IMG/VR virus record: IMGVR_UViG_3300011934_000017
Location: 124,001-188,000 of that record
Length of the DNA stretch: 64,000 bases
DNA from: a virus
Direction: 5' to 3' (one strand)
This document shows positions 55,181 to 64,000 of the stretch, piece by piece. The position numbers and the translations under genes were made by a program. The notes beneath the pieces are model-generated. The model was not told the origin of the DNA. It made no database searches and was given only the letters and a program-made list of their open reading frames with translations. Within the stretch, counting starts at the first letter, position 1, and each line of letters opens with the position of its first letter.

Positions 55181-56281
55181 ATGAGCACACCACTAAAAAT
55201 TGCAGACCAGAGTCAGAATATGGAAGACCTGCGCAATGCCCGTTCTTATAATGATATTGTGGTTGTTTTAACTCGCATAATGACAGCATCAAATTCTATT
55301 CGCTCTAAAGTATCCAAATATCTGCTAAAAGTTTCCAATACTGATCTTGATATTGATTCTGGTGAAATTCAATTTGATAGAGGTGATCTACGTAAGGTAC
55401 ATGCGGATCTAACTACACTCGAAGTGGCTGTTTATGAAGTGCGTTATGCCCGATCTATAGTCCACATTGTACCTTCCGACGAAAAGCTAAGTAAGCTGGA
55501 AACTTTATTCACTCGACTAGACAATCAGTTGGTTCGTTCGAAAAACACTTGCTTTAAATACTTGGACGAGGTAGGTAAACGTTTAGAGCCTGAAAAACTT
55601 CAAGATTTCTATACCTTTGTTACCAAGGTTCTGTCTCGCAGTCTTCCTCAAGTACGTATTTCTACGTTTTTGATTCCTACACCTGATGATAAGACTTCCA
55701 TCGTTCGTTACATAGTTCTCAGAGGCTTGACCACAAAAGGCGGTTATACTGTCCCAGAGTTTCTGATAGCGCTTCATGCCCAAAACAATTTTGATGACTC
55801 TTATTCCTATCTCATTTCTTTTCCTGTTCGTCCGCTAGATACGGAGAACAAGGTATCGATAGCTTCGAAAGGTAAACTGGAAAGTCTGTTGAGAGATAAG
55901 ATATCTAACCTATTTCAGGTGAAAAAAGTAAAGTCTATCTCCATTAAGACTCGCAGACCTATTGAATTGTTGTCCAGTGTACGTTCTGTGGAAGTTGACA
56001 GAGGGGAAGTAAGAGTGAACCTCGAATCAGGCTCAACAGGTTCTGACATAAACCAGATTCTAAGTCGTTGCCTGCCTTTACTTCATGCTGCCTTTGAGAC
56101 AAAAGACCCTAGAATTGACATTCTACACAGGGTAGAGGCCAAGTCTGACGGTTCAAAACTGATCACATTTCTTGTGGCTAATCGTAATTTTCATGATAAG
56201 AAGGCTCTTGATGCGTTTCGAGACGTTTTGAATCTTGGAAACGAATCTTACACCAATCTACTCAATTCACTGGACGACTAA
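55181..56281 (+). CDS. Probable virion protein
   Basis: 366 residues from the ATG at 55181 (AGGA upstream). N-terminal helical part with a long amphipathic stretch (about 60-135), C-terminal beta-rich half (DKTSIVRYIVLRGL and TFLVANRNFH). Same layout as the next gene, so the two may be distant paralogues. Family not recognised. Confidence 0.55.
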   Translation: MSTPLKIADQSQNMEDLRNARSYNDIVVVLTRIMTASNSIRSKVSKYLLKVSNTDLDIDSGEIQFDRGDLRKVHADLTTLEVAVYEVRYARSIVHIVPSDEKLSKLETLFTRLDNQLVRSKNTCFKYLDEVGKRLEPEKLQDFYTFVTKVLSRSLPQVRISTFLIPTPDDKTSIVRYIVLRGLTTKGGYTVPEFLIALHAQNNFDDSYSYLISFPVRPLDTENKVSIASKGKLESLLRDKISNLFQVKKVKSISIKTRRPIELLSSVRSVEVDRGEVRVNLESGSTGSDINQILSRCLPLLHAAFETKDPRIDILHRVEAKSDGSKLITFLVANRNFHDKKALDAFRDVLNLGNESYTNLLNSLDD

Positions 56282-56282
56282 T

Positions 56283-57470
56283 ATGCTACCCAATTTCATG
56301 AAAAAATTGCGGTCTTTCCGCGATGTTTTGAACTTCATTCGCACGGCTCCTGCTGCTGCTATAATGCGTCTTTTTACTTCGCGTAAAAGCAAATATGATG
56401 AACTAATGCGCAAGGTAGATGGATTCGTTACTATCCTTGAGGCCAGCGACAACGTAACTACTCTCGATGTGTCTGGAGGACCTGTAAAGAAAGGCGGAAA
56501 GACTGTAAGCTTTAAAGACCGTGCTGCCGTACCTATCGACAACTTCAAGGTACCGAATCGGAGTAAGCTTGCCGAAGACGTTCAACTGTTTGAAGGATTG
56601 GAGCAGTCCCTCGAAGAGCTTGAAGCAATGATGCTTGGTATCAGAAACCGAAAAGATCCTGCATCCCGCAAGTTTATGAAAGAAATGAAAGAATATCACG
56701 TTAACATGACCAAACAACGGGATAAACTTCACGATGCTATGGATGACCTGTCCAATAAGCATCTTCCGCCTGAAATGAAAAAGCTGATTGCGGCACTGCT
56801 TCGACACGTCGATGCCACTATTCCTAAGGATTCTTACGAAGGCATGAGTCGTGACGTGTATGTTACCTCTCACAATTCTTTAGGTAACGACAAAGACAAC
56901 GAGCCTATAGAGTTTACCTGTTATCTGTATATAGAAGGTCTGATGGAAGATGCTTTTAGAACAAAAGAGTTGATTTTGGTACTTACAGGTACTGTTCATG
57001 AAGACGTATCGAAAGCAGGTTCTTCCTTCTATCTGACATTCAACCTCACTGCTCTGACACGTTTTGCTAATCCAGGTGCTTTCAAAGAAGGCAAAGATTT
57101 AGCAGGTACCAATCTATCTAGTCTGATCAAGTCTATGGAGAAAGAAGCTACTCGCCTTATTTCTATGAACTCTATGATGCCGCATATTGGACGTAGAAAG
57201 CTGAAAGCAACACCTCAGCAGATTCAATACAGCGGCATTATGGACGTTGACGGTGTACTGGACGTTGGTGTTGAAGAGGACAATGTTGTTATCAAAGTCA
57301 TCGATATGGACGACGATGTTATCAACGAAGATCTGTGGCCCGAAATCATCGTCTATCTGCGCAAGGTACTTCGTGCGCCTCGCAAGTCCTCTTTCGTATA
57401 CACAATAGAGAAAGCAAAAGGCGTTAAGTATATTCGGGTATCCAGCGTAAACAACCCAGCGAGTGTTTAA
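56283..57470 (+). CDS. Probable virion protein, possible paralogue of the previous gene
   Basis: 395 residues. The ATG at 56283 follows the previous stop after 1 base; the ribosome site is weak, fitting translational coupling. Helical half (about 60-170) with LEQSLEELEAMMLGIRN, then LPPEMKKLIAALLRHV and a beta region with YIEGLMEDAF. Family not recognised. Confidence 0.55.
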   Translation: MLPNFMKKLRSFRDVLNFIRTAPAAAIMRLFTSRKSKYDELMRKVDGFVTILEASDNVTTLDVSGGPVKKGGKTVSFKDRAAVPIDNFKVPNRSKLAEDVQLFEGLEQSLEELEAMMLGIRNRKDPASRKFMKEMKEYHVNMTKQRDKLHDAMDDLSNKHLPPEMKKLIAALLRHVDATIPKDSYEGMSRDVYVTSHNSLGNDKDNEPIEFTCYLYIEGLMEDAFRTKELILVLTGTVHEDVSKAGSSFYLTFNLTALTRFANPGAFKEGKDLAGTNLSSLIKSMEKEATRLISMNSMMPHIGRRKLKATPQQIQYSGIMDVDGVLDVGVEEDNVVIKVIDMDDDVINEDLWPEIIVYLRKVLRAPRKSSFVYTIEKAKGVKYIRVSSVNNPASV

Positions 57471-57490
57471 GTCACCGCTCAGGAGGTGAC
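57471..57490 (+). promoter_or_regulatory. Hairpin covering a Shine-Dalgarno site
   Basis: GTCACC (57471-57476) pairs perfectly with GGTGAC (57485-57490), which contains most of the AGGAGGTGA ribosome site of the gene starting at 57494. When closed it should lower initiation; ribosomes finishing the upstream gene would open it. Confidence 0.6.
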
Positions 57491-57493
57491 ATA

Positions 57494-58498
57494 ATGTATA
57501 TTCATCAAAGAGCTGGGTTCATCCATCAAAGAACTGGCTCAAACTTTCGAGTAACACCTTGGCCGACTTCTGGCGCAGGGCATTTTCGACTATTTAACAA
57601 ACCTAAGCTAAGCACCGATCTATCTGTTATTGCGGAGTATATAGCGGAAGCCCTTTTCAATACTAACAGAGCGTTCGTTAGGCATTCCACTTTCACACTG
57701 GTCAATGTTGTGTCACCTATCGCTAATCTCAGCTATGGGTACAACAAAGAACCGTATGAATCCATACGTCGTTTTCATCCCCTGTCATTTACGTTCGCGT
57801 TTACTCGACGTGATACTTACAACGGTGTGTATCGCCCTCGTTTTATGCTGCGTCCGTATCCTCAAACTACATTCTGGGGATTCACGTTATTAGGAAATTC
57901 TGACTTTCTCACAGTCAATATTCCTAAGCGTGTTATGAGAGAAGCGGGACTACTCATTCCCAACATGCGTGAAATGGAATGGCTGTACATGGCGATAGGA
58001 GCTTTCTCTAAAGGCTTTGCACGACAGTTTGATTTCTATACGACGAAAGGAATGTTTCGACAGAAGCCTATTTCCGTAGAAGTAGCTAAAAGTAGATTCT
58101 ATCACGCTCGCTTTCAAGCCATGTTAAAGCGGGTGCCTTATAACTACTGGGGCTACAACAGGGATATGTGGCAGCTTGCTCCCAACTTCATTAGTCCTCG
58201 TGCTGCAAACGAAGACTTTCTGGACTTCTACTGCCGCTATCTGTCGGAAGAGTTTTACGAACAGTACAAGACCAACAATGTTAAACGCATTGAACGTGCA
58301 GCCCGTGATTACCTGAAGCCAGGTGTACAGCAAGCGATTAATGCTGTTAACGCACAGTCGATTCCTGATAACCCTAGTAGAAATTTCTTGACCGTTCAAC
58401 ACATGCTAGACAACAATATCAGCAGTCTAGGCAGAAAAACTGGTGTGGATAACATCGTTCAAGATTTACTATCCAACAACTTTGGAGAAGATTCATGA
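57494..58498 (+). CDS. Probable virion protein, aromatic/Arg-rich
   Basis: 334 residues. The N-terminus repeats IHQRAGF-IHQRTGS. Unusually rich in Phe, Tyr and Arg throughout (FHPLSFTFAFTRRDTY). Strong AGGAGGTGA ribosome site, partly hidden in a hairpin. ATGA overlap with the next gene. Family not recognised. Confidence 0.55.
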   Translation: MYIHQRAGFIHQRTGSNFRVTPWPTSGAGHFRLFNKPKLSTDLSVIAEYIAEALFNTNRAFVRHSTFTLVNVVSPIANLSYGYNKEPYESIRRFHPLSFTFAFTRRDTYNGVYRPRFMLRPYPQTTFWGFTLLGNSDFLTVNIPKRVMREAGLLIPNMREMEWLYMAIGAFSKGFARQFDFYTTKGMFRQKPISVEVAKSRFYHARFQAMLKRVPYNYWGYNRDMWQLAPNFISPRAANEDFLDFYCRYLSEEFYEQYKTNNVKRIERAARDYLKPGVQQAINAVNAQSIPDNPSRNFLTVQHMLDNNISSLGRKTGVDNIVQDLLSNNFGEDS

Positions 58499-59730
58499 GT
58501 AACGTTGTTTCCGTACTAGAAGGTGATACGTGTACGCTTGTTGAGCAGTTTGTGGATGACTTTGAGGATCCACTGTCGCTTGCCAACACTGAAGCGGGTC
58601 CAATGATTCGGGTGTACGATGATGATCATGACTTGATTGTAGAGCAGATTGCTGTACCAGATCATAAAGGTCAACCTGGTGATTGGTCTGTTGATATCAC
58701 AATTCCTCAGATCGGTCTGACTGAAAAGAAACAGTTCACTGTCATTTGGACGTTCAAGACTTCAGACAATGAGGTGCACCGCTCCAAGCAAGCCATCTTT
58801 GTTGAACCCGATAGCGAAACCCGTGAGTCGGATATAATCGTTGTGGTAGGGCGTGATCGTATCATGCAGGTAGCACTGCCTGTAGACTTCACACCAACCG
58901 TAGTTGAGACACCTGGTGATCCTGCAACAAAGACTCCTGCTGTTCGAGGTGTAGAAGGTGACACTCTTCGATTCTCATTATTCCGCAACAATATTCCTTT
59001 GTTCGGCGAAGAGGGTCTTATTTATGGCGCCAAAGACTCGGGTATTAAGCTTACGCAGCATATAGGTAAGACCGTTGCTACGCTGCCTGCTTCAGTAGGA
59101 AAAGCTAAGCTTGAACCTCTGATTTTGATGGTAGACTATTCAAAGCCCGGCATGATCATACCCACTACGTTGACGTACAAGGTGTGGCCTATAACGCCTC
59201 AAGTTTTGATTGCTGCTTCTCAGATGGAAGACTTCATCAACAAGGCGCGTATTCAAAACGTCATTCCAGAGCTTGATTACACTCAGCCTGATTTGATTCA
59301 ATACCTGTATCGAGGTCTAGCGTTACTTAATTCGTTTCCTCCTCACACAACGAATTTTACTGGTACCAACATGCAGGGTATTTTGTTGGATGCTTGGTTG
59401 CAGTGTAGTTCTTACTACGCATTAGCCTCACAGCTTCAGGCAGAAGGCGCAATGGCTTTTGACTTCTCAGGTCAAACCGTAAGCCTTAACATTGACCGTA
59501 CTCCTGCTATCGAAAGTGCGTTAGGTCGGGTAGAGACCGCATTAGATCAAAACGTTAAACCACTTAAAAAGCTACTTGCTAAAGCAGGCGTTCTTGATGG
59601 TGACGGTTCAGCAGGCGGTCAAGCTATAAACGGTGCGCATCATCTGGGTACTTTGGGCGTTATGAATGCTCCTACTACACGTCTTCCACATGCTGGGCAC
59701 AAAGGTTCCTGGTTCCGTCCATTCTATTAA
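58495..59730 (+). CDS. Probable virion protein with Ig-like beta domains
   Basis: 411 residues. Residues 1-230 are beta-strand rich with Ig-like spacing (GDWSVDITIPQIG, KKQFTVIWTFKT), repeated about 100 residues on (DTLRFSLFRNN); a helical C-terminal part holds LLNSFPPHTTNF. The arrangement suits a tail or baseplate decoration protein. GGAG upstream. Confidence 0.55.
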   Translation: MSNVVSVLEGDTCTLVEQFVDDFEDPLSLANTEAGPMIRVYDDDHDLIVEQIAVPDHKGQPGDWSVDITIPQIGLTEKKQFTVIWTFKTSDNEVHRSKQAIFVEPDSETRESDIIVVVGRDRIMQVALPVDFTPTVVETPGDPATKTPAVRGVEGDTLRFSLFRNNIPLFGEEGLIYGAKDSGIKLTQHIGKTVATLPASVGKAKLEPLILMVDYSKPGMIIPTTLTYKVWPITPQVLIAASQMEDFINKARIQNVIPELDYTQPDLIQYLYRGLALLNSFPPHTTNFTGTNMQGILLDAWLQCSSYYALASQLQAEGAMAFDFSGQTVSLNIDRTPAIESALGRVETALDQNVKPLKKLLAKAGVLDGDGSAGGQAINGAHHLGTLGVMNAPTTRLPHAGHKGSWFRPFY

Positions 59731-59742
59731 TAGGTATTTACT

Positions 59743-61077
59743 ATGATTATTCATCACGATAACACTGTCCTCGCTGCTGCCAATAAGGATCCGCGCAATT
59801 ATGGTTGGTACGAACTCACGGGCGCAAAAGCTACCTTCGAACATGCTCACAAGACACATGAGCTAATTCTATCTCGCGGTGAGAAATATGGCCTTAAGGA
59901 GTACCGAGGTAAAGTATTTCTAGTAGACGGCAGTGATTTGAGTATTCAATTCAGTCTTACACTGGATGAAGCTACTAAGCTTGTTAAGAAGTCTAAGCCT
60001 TGGTCAGGAAAGATCAGTCGCTACAAAGTAAATGCTGGCGCTCCTAAGCTGTCTGGACCTAAAGCTTCTGGACCTAAAACGATTGTTACAACGCCTAGTT
60101 CTGCTCCCAGCGATTCGCTAAAAGGCTTAGACATTCTAAAAGCATTAGGCAAAAGTAAACCAGAAAGTGACAAAGAAAACGGTATTTCGTTTAAGCGCGT
60201 TGTCGCTTCTGGTACTCCATCTACTGTAATGCGTAAGCTCACTAAGATGGGTTTGGCTAAAGCGCAAAAACATAATGAGGAGCCTTTTGTTGAGTGCGAT
60301 GACGGTGTTCTGCTCGTCAAACGTCACGAGTTGAAAGAATCGCTTATCATGTTCTTCAAGCCTACGACATGGAAAAAGTATAAGAACCTAGAAGCACAGC
60401 CTGTTAAGACTCCGAAGACGCCTAAGACTCCTAAAGAGCCCGTGTCCGCTCGTCCTCCAAAGCCACCTAAGACTACAACTACTAATTCAGGTCAAAAGGT
60501 ACAGCACACACCTCGTACGGAAGCTGTCAAACTGATGGATTCTGTTAACGGAGCACCTCTAAGTGCAACGTCTATGCCTGTAGAGCTAAAAGACCCTGAA
60601 GTTTATGCAGCGTCCTTGTACGGTCGTGAAGTTAGCACAGGGCGTCGAACATCTCCTAGATCCGTGACTACTGTAGGTTATGCTCACATCAAAGGCAAAT
60701 TCTGTCTTGTCGGAGTCTCCACCAGTATGAAAGGTGTCAATATTGTAGGCTTTCCCCTCACTGATGTAGAGAAACATGCTACAAAACGACTTCAGGATCC
60801 TCAGCTTTCTTATAAAGATTTCTTGTATATGAGGAATTTAGCTTCAAATGAAATAAACAACATTCATGAGCGCAGAGCCAACACCAAAGAGGAATCCCAC
60901 GAGAAGTTTGAACGTATGAATCCGCAACCGGGTATGCGAGCCACTATTAAGTTTTCCAACGGAACGCAGTCTACGACTATCGTAGATGTACGACGTTCTG
61001 ACGCTACTATTGGAATTAAGGGAAGTGGCAAGAAGCTTCGTTGGATTCCAATGAGCATGGTAAAGTTTGTTGAATAA
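59743..61077 (+). CDS. N-domain paralogue A with Pro/Lys linkers
   Basis: 444 residues. Residues 1-100 share a domain with the next gene: V-L-x-A-x-N-x-D-P-x-x-Y-x-W-Y, L-x-x-G-E-K-x-G-x-K-x-x-R-G, GKI. A Pro/Lys/Thr linker (TPKTPKTPKEP) separates it from a middle and a C-terminal domain; the C-terminus (MRATIKFSNGTQSTTIVDVR) looks like a small SH3-like barrel. Possible virion or DNA-associated protein. Confidence 0.55.
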   Translation: MIIHHDNTVLAAANKDPRNYGWYELTGAKATFEHAHKTHELILSRGEKYGLKEYRGKVFLVDGSDLSIQFSLTLDEATKLVKKSKPWSGKISRYKVNAGAPKLSGPKASGPKTIVTTPSSAPSDSLKGLDILKALGKSKPESDKENGISFKRVVASGTPSTVMRKLTKMGLAKAQKHNEEPFVECDDGVLLVKRHELKESLIMFFKPTTWKKYKNLEAQPVKTPKTPKTPKEPVSARPPKPPKTTTTNSGQKVQHTPRTEAVKLMDSVNGAPLSATSMPVELKDPEVYAASLYGREVSTGRRTSPRSVTTVGYAHIKGKFCLVGVSTSMKGVNIVGFPLTDVEKHATKRLQDPQLSYKDFLYMRNLASNEINNIHERRANTKEESHEKFERMNPQPGMRATIKFSNGTQSTTIVDVRRSDATIGIKGSGKKLRWIPMSMVKFVE

Positions 61078-61092
61078 CTCTGGGATTCCATT

Positions 61093-62721
61093 ATGATAAC
61101 GCAAATGTATAGAGAGGTTCTTTCTGCTTCTAATCGAGATCCTCTACAGTATGATTGGTACAAGGTAGTTTCTGACACAAAGACCAAGATTGATCTTGGC
61201 ACTGTCGTCATGGAGCTATCTAAGGGTGAGAAGTTTGGCATCAAGAAGACACGCGGCTCATTCTTCATTATTGACGAAGACAACCTCGCTAAGCAGTATA
61301 AGGTAGAAGAACGTCACGTCAACCGTATTTTGAAACGTTCGAATTCTTTCCGAGGTAAAATCGACGGAATTAAGGTGGGCGGAGCTTCGAGTTCTGCTAA
61401 AGAGCCTCGTGCTCCGAAGCAACCCAAAGAGCCTGTAACACCTAAAGCACCTAGTGCCCCGAAGCGACCTAAAGAGTCTGCAACACCTAAAGCACCTAGA
61501 GAGACTTCAGGTATAATACGAAGAAGGCCCAAACAGCCTAAACAACCTGAATCTTCTGATGGACCTAAGGCACCTAAACAACCTAACGCACCGAAGCAGC
61601 CTCGTGCTCCTAAGCAGCCCAAAGAACCTAAGCAGCCCAAAGAACCTAAGTCGTCTACTATAACACGTAGAGCACCTAAAGAGCCTGTTATCGACGACGA
61701 GCTGGATACGGACATTGATGACGAGCTGGACGAAGACTGGGAAGAAGAAGACCTCGATCTTGAAGGGGATGAGGACTTAGAGGATGAGGACTTAGAGGAT
61801 GAGGACTTAGAGGAAACTGTTAACGCAAAGCCTGATATCAACGACGATGACGACGCTTTGTTAGCAGCTTTTCCTAAAGCTAGAGGGCGTATAAGAAAGA
61901 AAACTCCTTATCAGAAAATGTTAGAAGAGGACGCAGCAGAAGAACAAGCGGCCCGTGAGGTTAGGAAAGAAGAAGTCAAGCCGTCTCCTGTATATGATGC
62001 TCCCGCACCTGTGAAGCGCGATATATCGAAGATTAAAGTTCCTTCTGTTTCCGAACTTCCACAACCTATTGACGATGCCGATTTTAAAAGGCTCGCAAAG
62101 GCCGCGCAAGCCCTTTCTATTGCATTGTCTCGTAAAGAAAATTCTTTGCCGAAAGAGTCTCAAGAAGTTTTAACTTGGCTCAACGCTTTGACTTCCAATA
62201 TCTCTCCGCTTGAAGAGGAATTTGCAGTCAAATTCCCTAAGAGAAGCATGTGGCCTTCCATCGAAGAGTTTAGAAACTTCCTTAACGACTGTCTGCAAAA
62301 CGCCTTAAATCGCACAGTGTCTTTGGCTGTGGGTAACATTGAAAACGAAGTTGACCTTCTTTTGGGCGAGTATGCTGAGCATAAATTCCAAGAAAGCGCT
62401 TGGCGAGCCAACATCACCAAGACAGAGTACCATATCGAAGATGTGCTAAGCAATCTAGGCTTTGAACAGAAAGACGACTCTGCCGTTCTAACTTTGGATT
62501 CGTCCTCTTTTATTCAAGCAGCGTATAACCCAGAAGGCAAAGGCATCAAATTAGAGGTTCAGAAACACAGCTTGCAGCAGGTAGAGACTCAACCCGATGA
62601 TGAAGGTCTTGTTAAGAAAACCGAGAAGATTTTACCTGACGGTCCAGCTAAAAAGCTTCTAATTCCTTTCTCAAAAACTGCTAAAGCCAATATAGAGCGC
62701 CTAGTAAACGCTGTTCGGTAA
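61093..62721 (+). CDS. N-domain paralogue B with PKQP repeats and acidic block
   Basis: 542 residues. The N-terminal domain (1-95) matches the previous gene. Residues 100-200 are PKQPKEP-type repeats, also found in the SAP-repeat protein, followed by about 40 acidic residues (DLEGDEDLEDEDLEDEDL) and a helical C-terminal domain (about 320-542). 15 bases after the previous stop. Function unknown. Confidence 0.55.
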   Translation: MITQMYREVLSASNRDPLQYDWYKVVSDTKTKIDLGTVVMELSKGEKFGIKKTRGSFFIIDEDNLAKQYKVEERHVNRILKRSNSFRGKIDGIKVGGASSSAKEPRAPKQPKEPVTPKAPSAPKRPKESATPKAPRETSGIIRRRPKQPKQPESSDGPKAPKQPNAPKQPRAPKQPKEPKQPKEPKSSTITRRAPKEPVIDDELDTDIDDELDEDWEEEDLDLEGDEDLEDEDLEDEDLEETVNAKPDINDDDDALLAAFPKARGRIRKKTPYQKMLEEDAAEEQAAREVRKEEVKPSPVYDAPAPVKRDISKIKVPSVSELPQPIDDADFKRLAKAAQALSIALSRKENSLPKESQEVLTWLNALTSNISPLEEEFAVKFPKRSMWPSIEEFRNFLNDCLQNALNRTVSLAVGNIENEVDLLLGEYAEHKFQESAWRANITKTEYHIEDVLSNLGFEQKDDSAVLTLDSSSFIQAAYNPEGKGIKLEVQKHSLQQVETQPDDEGLVKKTEKILPDGPAKKLLIPFSKTAKANIERLVNAVR

Positions 62722-62770
62722 TCCTGCCCTATGTTGTGCTGTTGAAAACCTGTCCAATATCGTAATTTAA

Positions 62771-62784
62771 CTTGCTATAGCAAG
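62771..62784. promoter_or_regulatory. 14-base perfect palindrome
   Basis: CTTGCTATAGCAAG in the 93-base gap before the gene at 62815, 30 bases from its ATG; a second small repeat (TCCTA/TAGGA) overlaps the ribosome site. Candidate protein-binding site or start of an mRNA leader. Confidence 0.4.
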
Positions 62785-62814
62785 CATTTACCTTCCTATG
62801 TAGGAGAATCAAAA

Positions 62815-63693
62815 ATGAGTAACCACTCACGTTCCGTTGTGAACACCATGGTATCCGAACTCAATCGCAGCAAGAAGCCGCGTATCAATATTGTTGATGT
62901 TCAGCGTACCGCAAACGAAGGCTACGCTCGAATCACCGCCTCCGTTACCCACACTACTGCCAGCCGAAACGACCACGATCTGGTCATGCAGGCTATCAGT
63001 GATGTTGCTGGCGCTAAAGTTCGTCCAGTCGAAGGGTCTTTTCACGCACTGGCCTCCAGCGATGTTGGTGACACCATTACAGGTATCGTTACGTCAAATC
63101 CTGAGACTGTTGCATACGATGAAGCCGACTCGCAATTCAAGGCTGTATCAAGCAACATGTTTATGGATGAAGAAGAACAGCTTTGGGCACTTCGTACTAC
63201 CGAAGCTGGTGATCTGCTGGTCAAGAGTCGCGGCAAAGAAGACGCTGATATCATTGCAGACCTAATGACCAGCCTTTCAAGCTCCGATGTTGGCACTCTG
63301 GCGTTCGAAGCAACCGCTTCTGCTAACCGTGACAAGGGTGTACGTAACAGTGTAGAAGGCGGTGACTTTCTTTCATTCGTTAATCCGCAGACTGAGCAAG
63401 TTGAGTTCGGTGCTGTTGTTGCATCCGTGTTAGATTATAACGGCTCTGAAATGAATCAACTGGTTGTCCAATCTTCGAACGGATCCTCTCCTGTTCAGAT
63501 TGACCGTGCTTTGGCTCTTGGTGTGTTCGACGACGTAGACTACGATGATTCTGGTCTGATCGACGAAAATAGTGTCGAGGCTTCTGCTCACACGTTGGAC
63601 TTCATTGCGTCTTACTACCAGAAAGTCTTTCAGCGCGATCCTTCGTACTTCGATAAGTTCATGGAACGTTGGATGAACCACAAGTTCTGCTAA
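62815..63693 (+). CDS. Probable virion protein
   Basis: 292 residues with repeating Ser/Ala/Asp-rich sequence; two segments share an S-S-D-V-G motif (LASSDVGDTITG and LSSSDVGTLAFE). Low Cys, no membrane segment. Own leader with palindrome, strong AGGAG ribosome site and strong terminator, as expected of an abundant single-gene product. Family not recognised. Confidence 0.55.
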   Translation: MSNHSRSVVNTMVSELNRSKKPRINIVDVQRTANEGYARITASVTHTTASRNDHDLVMQAISDVAGAKVRPVEGSFHALASSDVGDTITGIVTSNPETVAYDEADSQFKAVSSNMFMDEEEQLWALRTTEAGDLLVKSRGKEDADIIADLMTSLSSSDVGTLAFEATASANRDKGVRNSVEGGDFLSFVNPQTEQVEFGAVVASVLDYNGSEMNQLVVQSSNGSSPVQIDRALALGVFDDVDYDDSGLIDENSVEASAHTLDFIASYYQKVFQRDPSYFDKFMERWMNHKFC

Positions 63694-63700
63694 GTCTACT

Positions 63701-63727
63701 GGGGGAACTTTTCGTTCCCCCTCTTTT
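63701..63727 (+). terminator. Terminator after the gene at 62815
   Basis: GGGGGAAC-TTTTC-GTTCCCCC followed by TCTTTT. Confidence 0.92.
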
Positions 63728-63742
63728 GGAGGTTAGTCGCCT

Positions 63743-64000
63743 ATGGCTCGCAAAAAAGGAGCAACTGAGATAGATGTATCAGGCAGTGGGTTTATTGATG
63801 ATCGAGGTCGTCATGTTAACACTGATATACCTGAAGACGCGCGCCGTTCTAGCTCTGGTAAATCCAACTCGAAGCAACGCTTAAAGGATAAGCAAAGCAA
63901 GGCGGCTAAACGCAAAAAGGAGATTGAAGAGGAGAACGAGCAAGCTAAAGCACCTTCACAGCGTAAGAAGAAAAAGAAGAAAGAAGACACGTATTCCTTA
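63743..64000 (+). CDS. Start of a gene running out of the window
   Basis: 86 residues read, no stop. GGAGG lies upstream of the ATG. The first 15 residues, MARKKGATEIDVSGS, nearly equal the N-terminus of the GyrB-like subunit (MARKKGVQEVDVTGS). After that comes a Lys/Glu/Ser-rich disordered stretch (KSNSKQRLKDKQSKAAKRKK). The rest is unknown. Confidence 0.65.
   Translation, partial: MARKKGATEIDVSGSGFIDDRGRHVNTDIPEDARRSSSGKSNSKQRLKDKQSKAAKRKKEIEEENEQAKAPSQRKKKKKKEDTYSL

Overview
The window looks like part of the genome of a large tailed dsDNA phage, most likely a T4-like (myovirus-type) jumbo phage of a Gram-negative host. The main evidence is a phage-style replication and recombination set: a RecA/UvsX-like recombinase, a gp32-like ssDNA-binding protein, a two-subunit type II topoisomerase, a CHC2/TOPRIM primase, a RuvC-like nuclease, a DnaX-like clamp loader and an SbcC/SbcD (gp46/gp47) pair. 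Genes are densely packed, often overlap by a few bases, usually have good Shine-Dalgarno sites, and no tRNA or host operon is visible. The exact host and phage genus cannot be read from the sequence.

Layout. 1-34.2 kb is almost entirely minus strand. It carries accessory genes (MgtC-like membrane protein), the recombinase and SSB (2.5-5.5 kb), a sigma-70-like protein (5.5-6.6 kb), and a run of small genes that includes candidate counter-defence genes (a NADAR protein, a DUF2829/Tad2-like protein and a degenerate DNA methyltransferase; 8.6-11.1 kb). Next comes a block of basic or acid-tailed chromatin-like proteins (12.3-19.6 kb: H1-like, HU-like and SAP-like-repeat proteins), then small probably early genes (19.8-25.1 kb), the topoisomerase (26.2-29.8 kb), and a 2OG-Fe(II) oxygenase, SNase and Cas4-like nuclease (30.8-34.2 kb). 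A divergent promoter hub at 34.2 kb starts the plus-strand half: primase, virion-type genes with a subtilisin-like protease (37.2-40.4 kb), a 1 kb hairpin-rich non-coding region, a five-gene candidate DNA hypermodification island (41.4-45.9 kb), a metallopeptidase, the clamp loader and SbcCD genes (47.8-53.7 kb), a lysine-rich protein and a run of unrecognised, probably structural genes to the end.

Regulation. Two promoter classes can be read. Seven minus-strand copies of a module combine a -35, a 17-base spacer and an extended -10 (TGATATAAT) with a conserved leader hairpin whose stem covaries around the loop sequence TTGGTTACG; they sit before small genes and look like early promoters for host sigma-70. 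Separately, nine exact copies of GTGTAAATA (plus variants) sit upstream of genes on both strands. This resembles the T4 late promoter TATAAATA, and the sigma-like protein at 5535-6551 is the natural candidate to read it.

Most interesting system. The 41.4-45.9 kb island joins a methyltransferase-fold protein with a TSPPY motif, a thymidylate-synthase homologue in which the pyrimidine-reading Asn is Asp (as in dCMP hydroxymethylases), a PLP enzyme, an asparagine-synthetase-like PP-loop ATPase and a further small protein. Together these suggest an amino-acid-derived cytosine hypermodification of the phage DNA that I cannot match to a described pathway.
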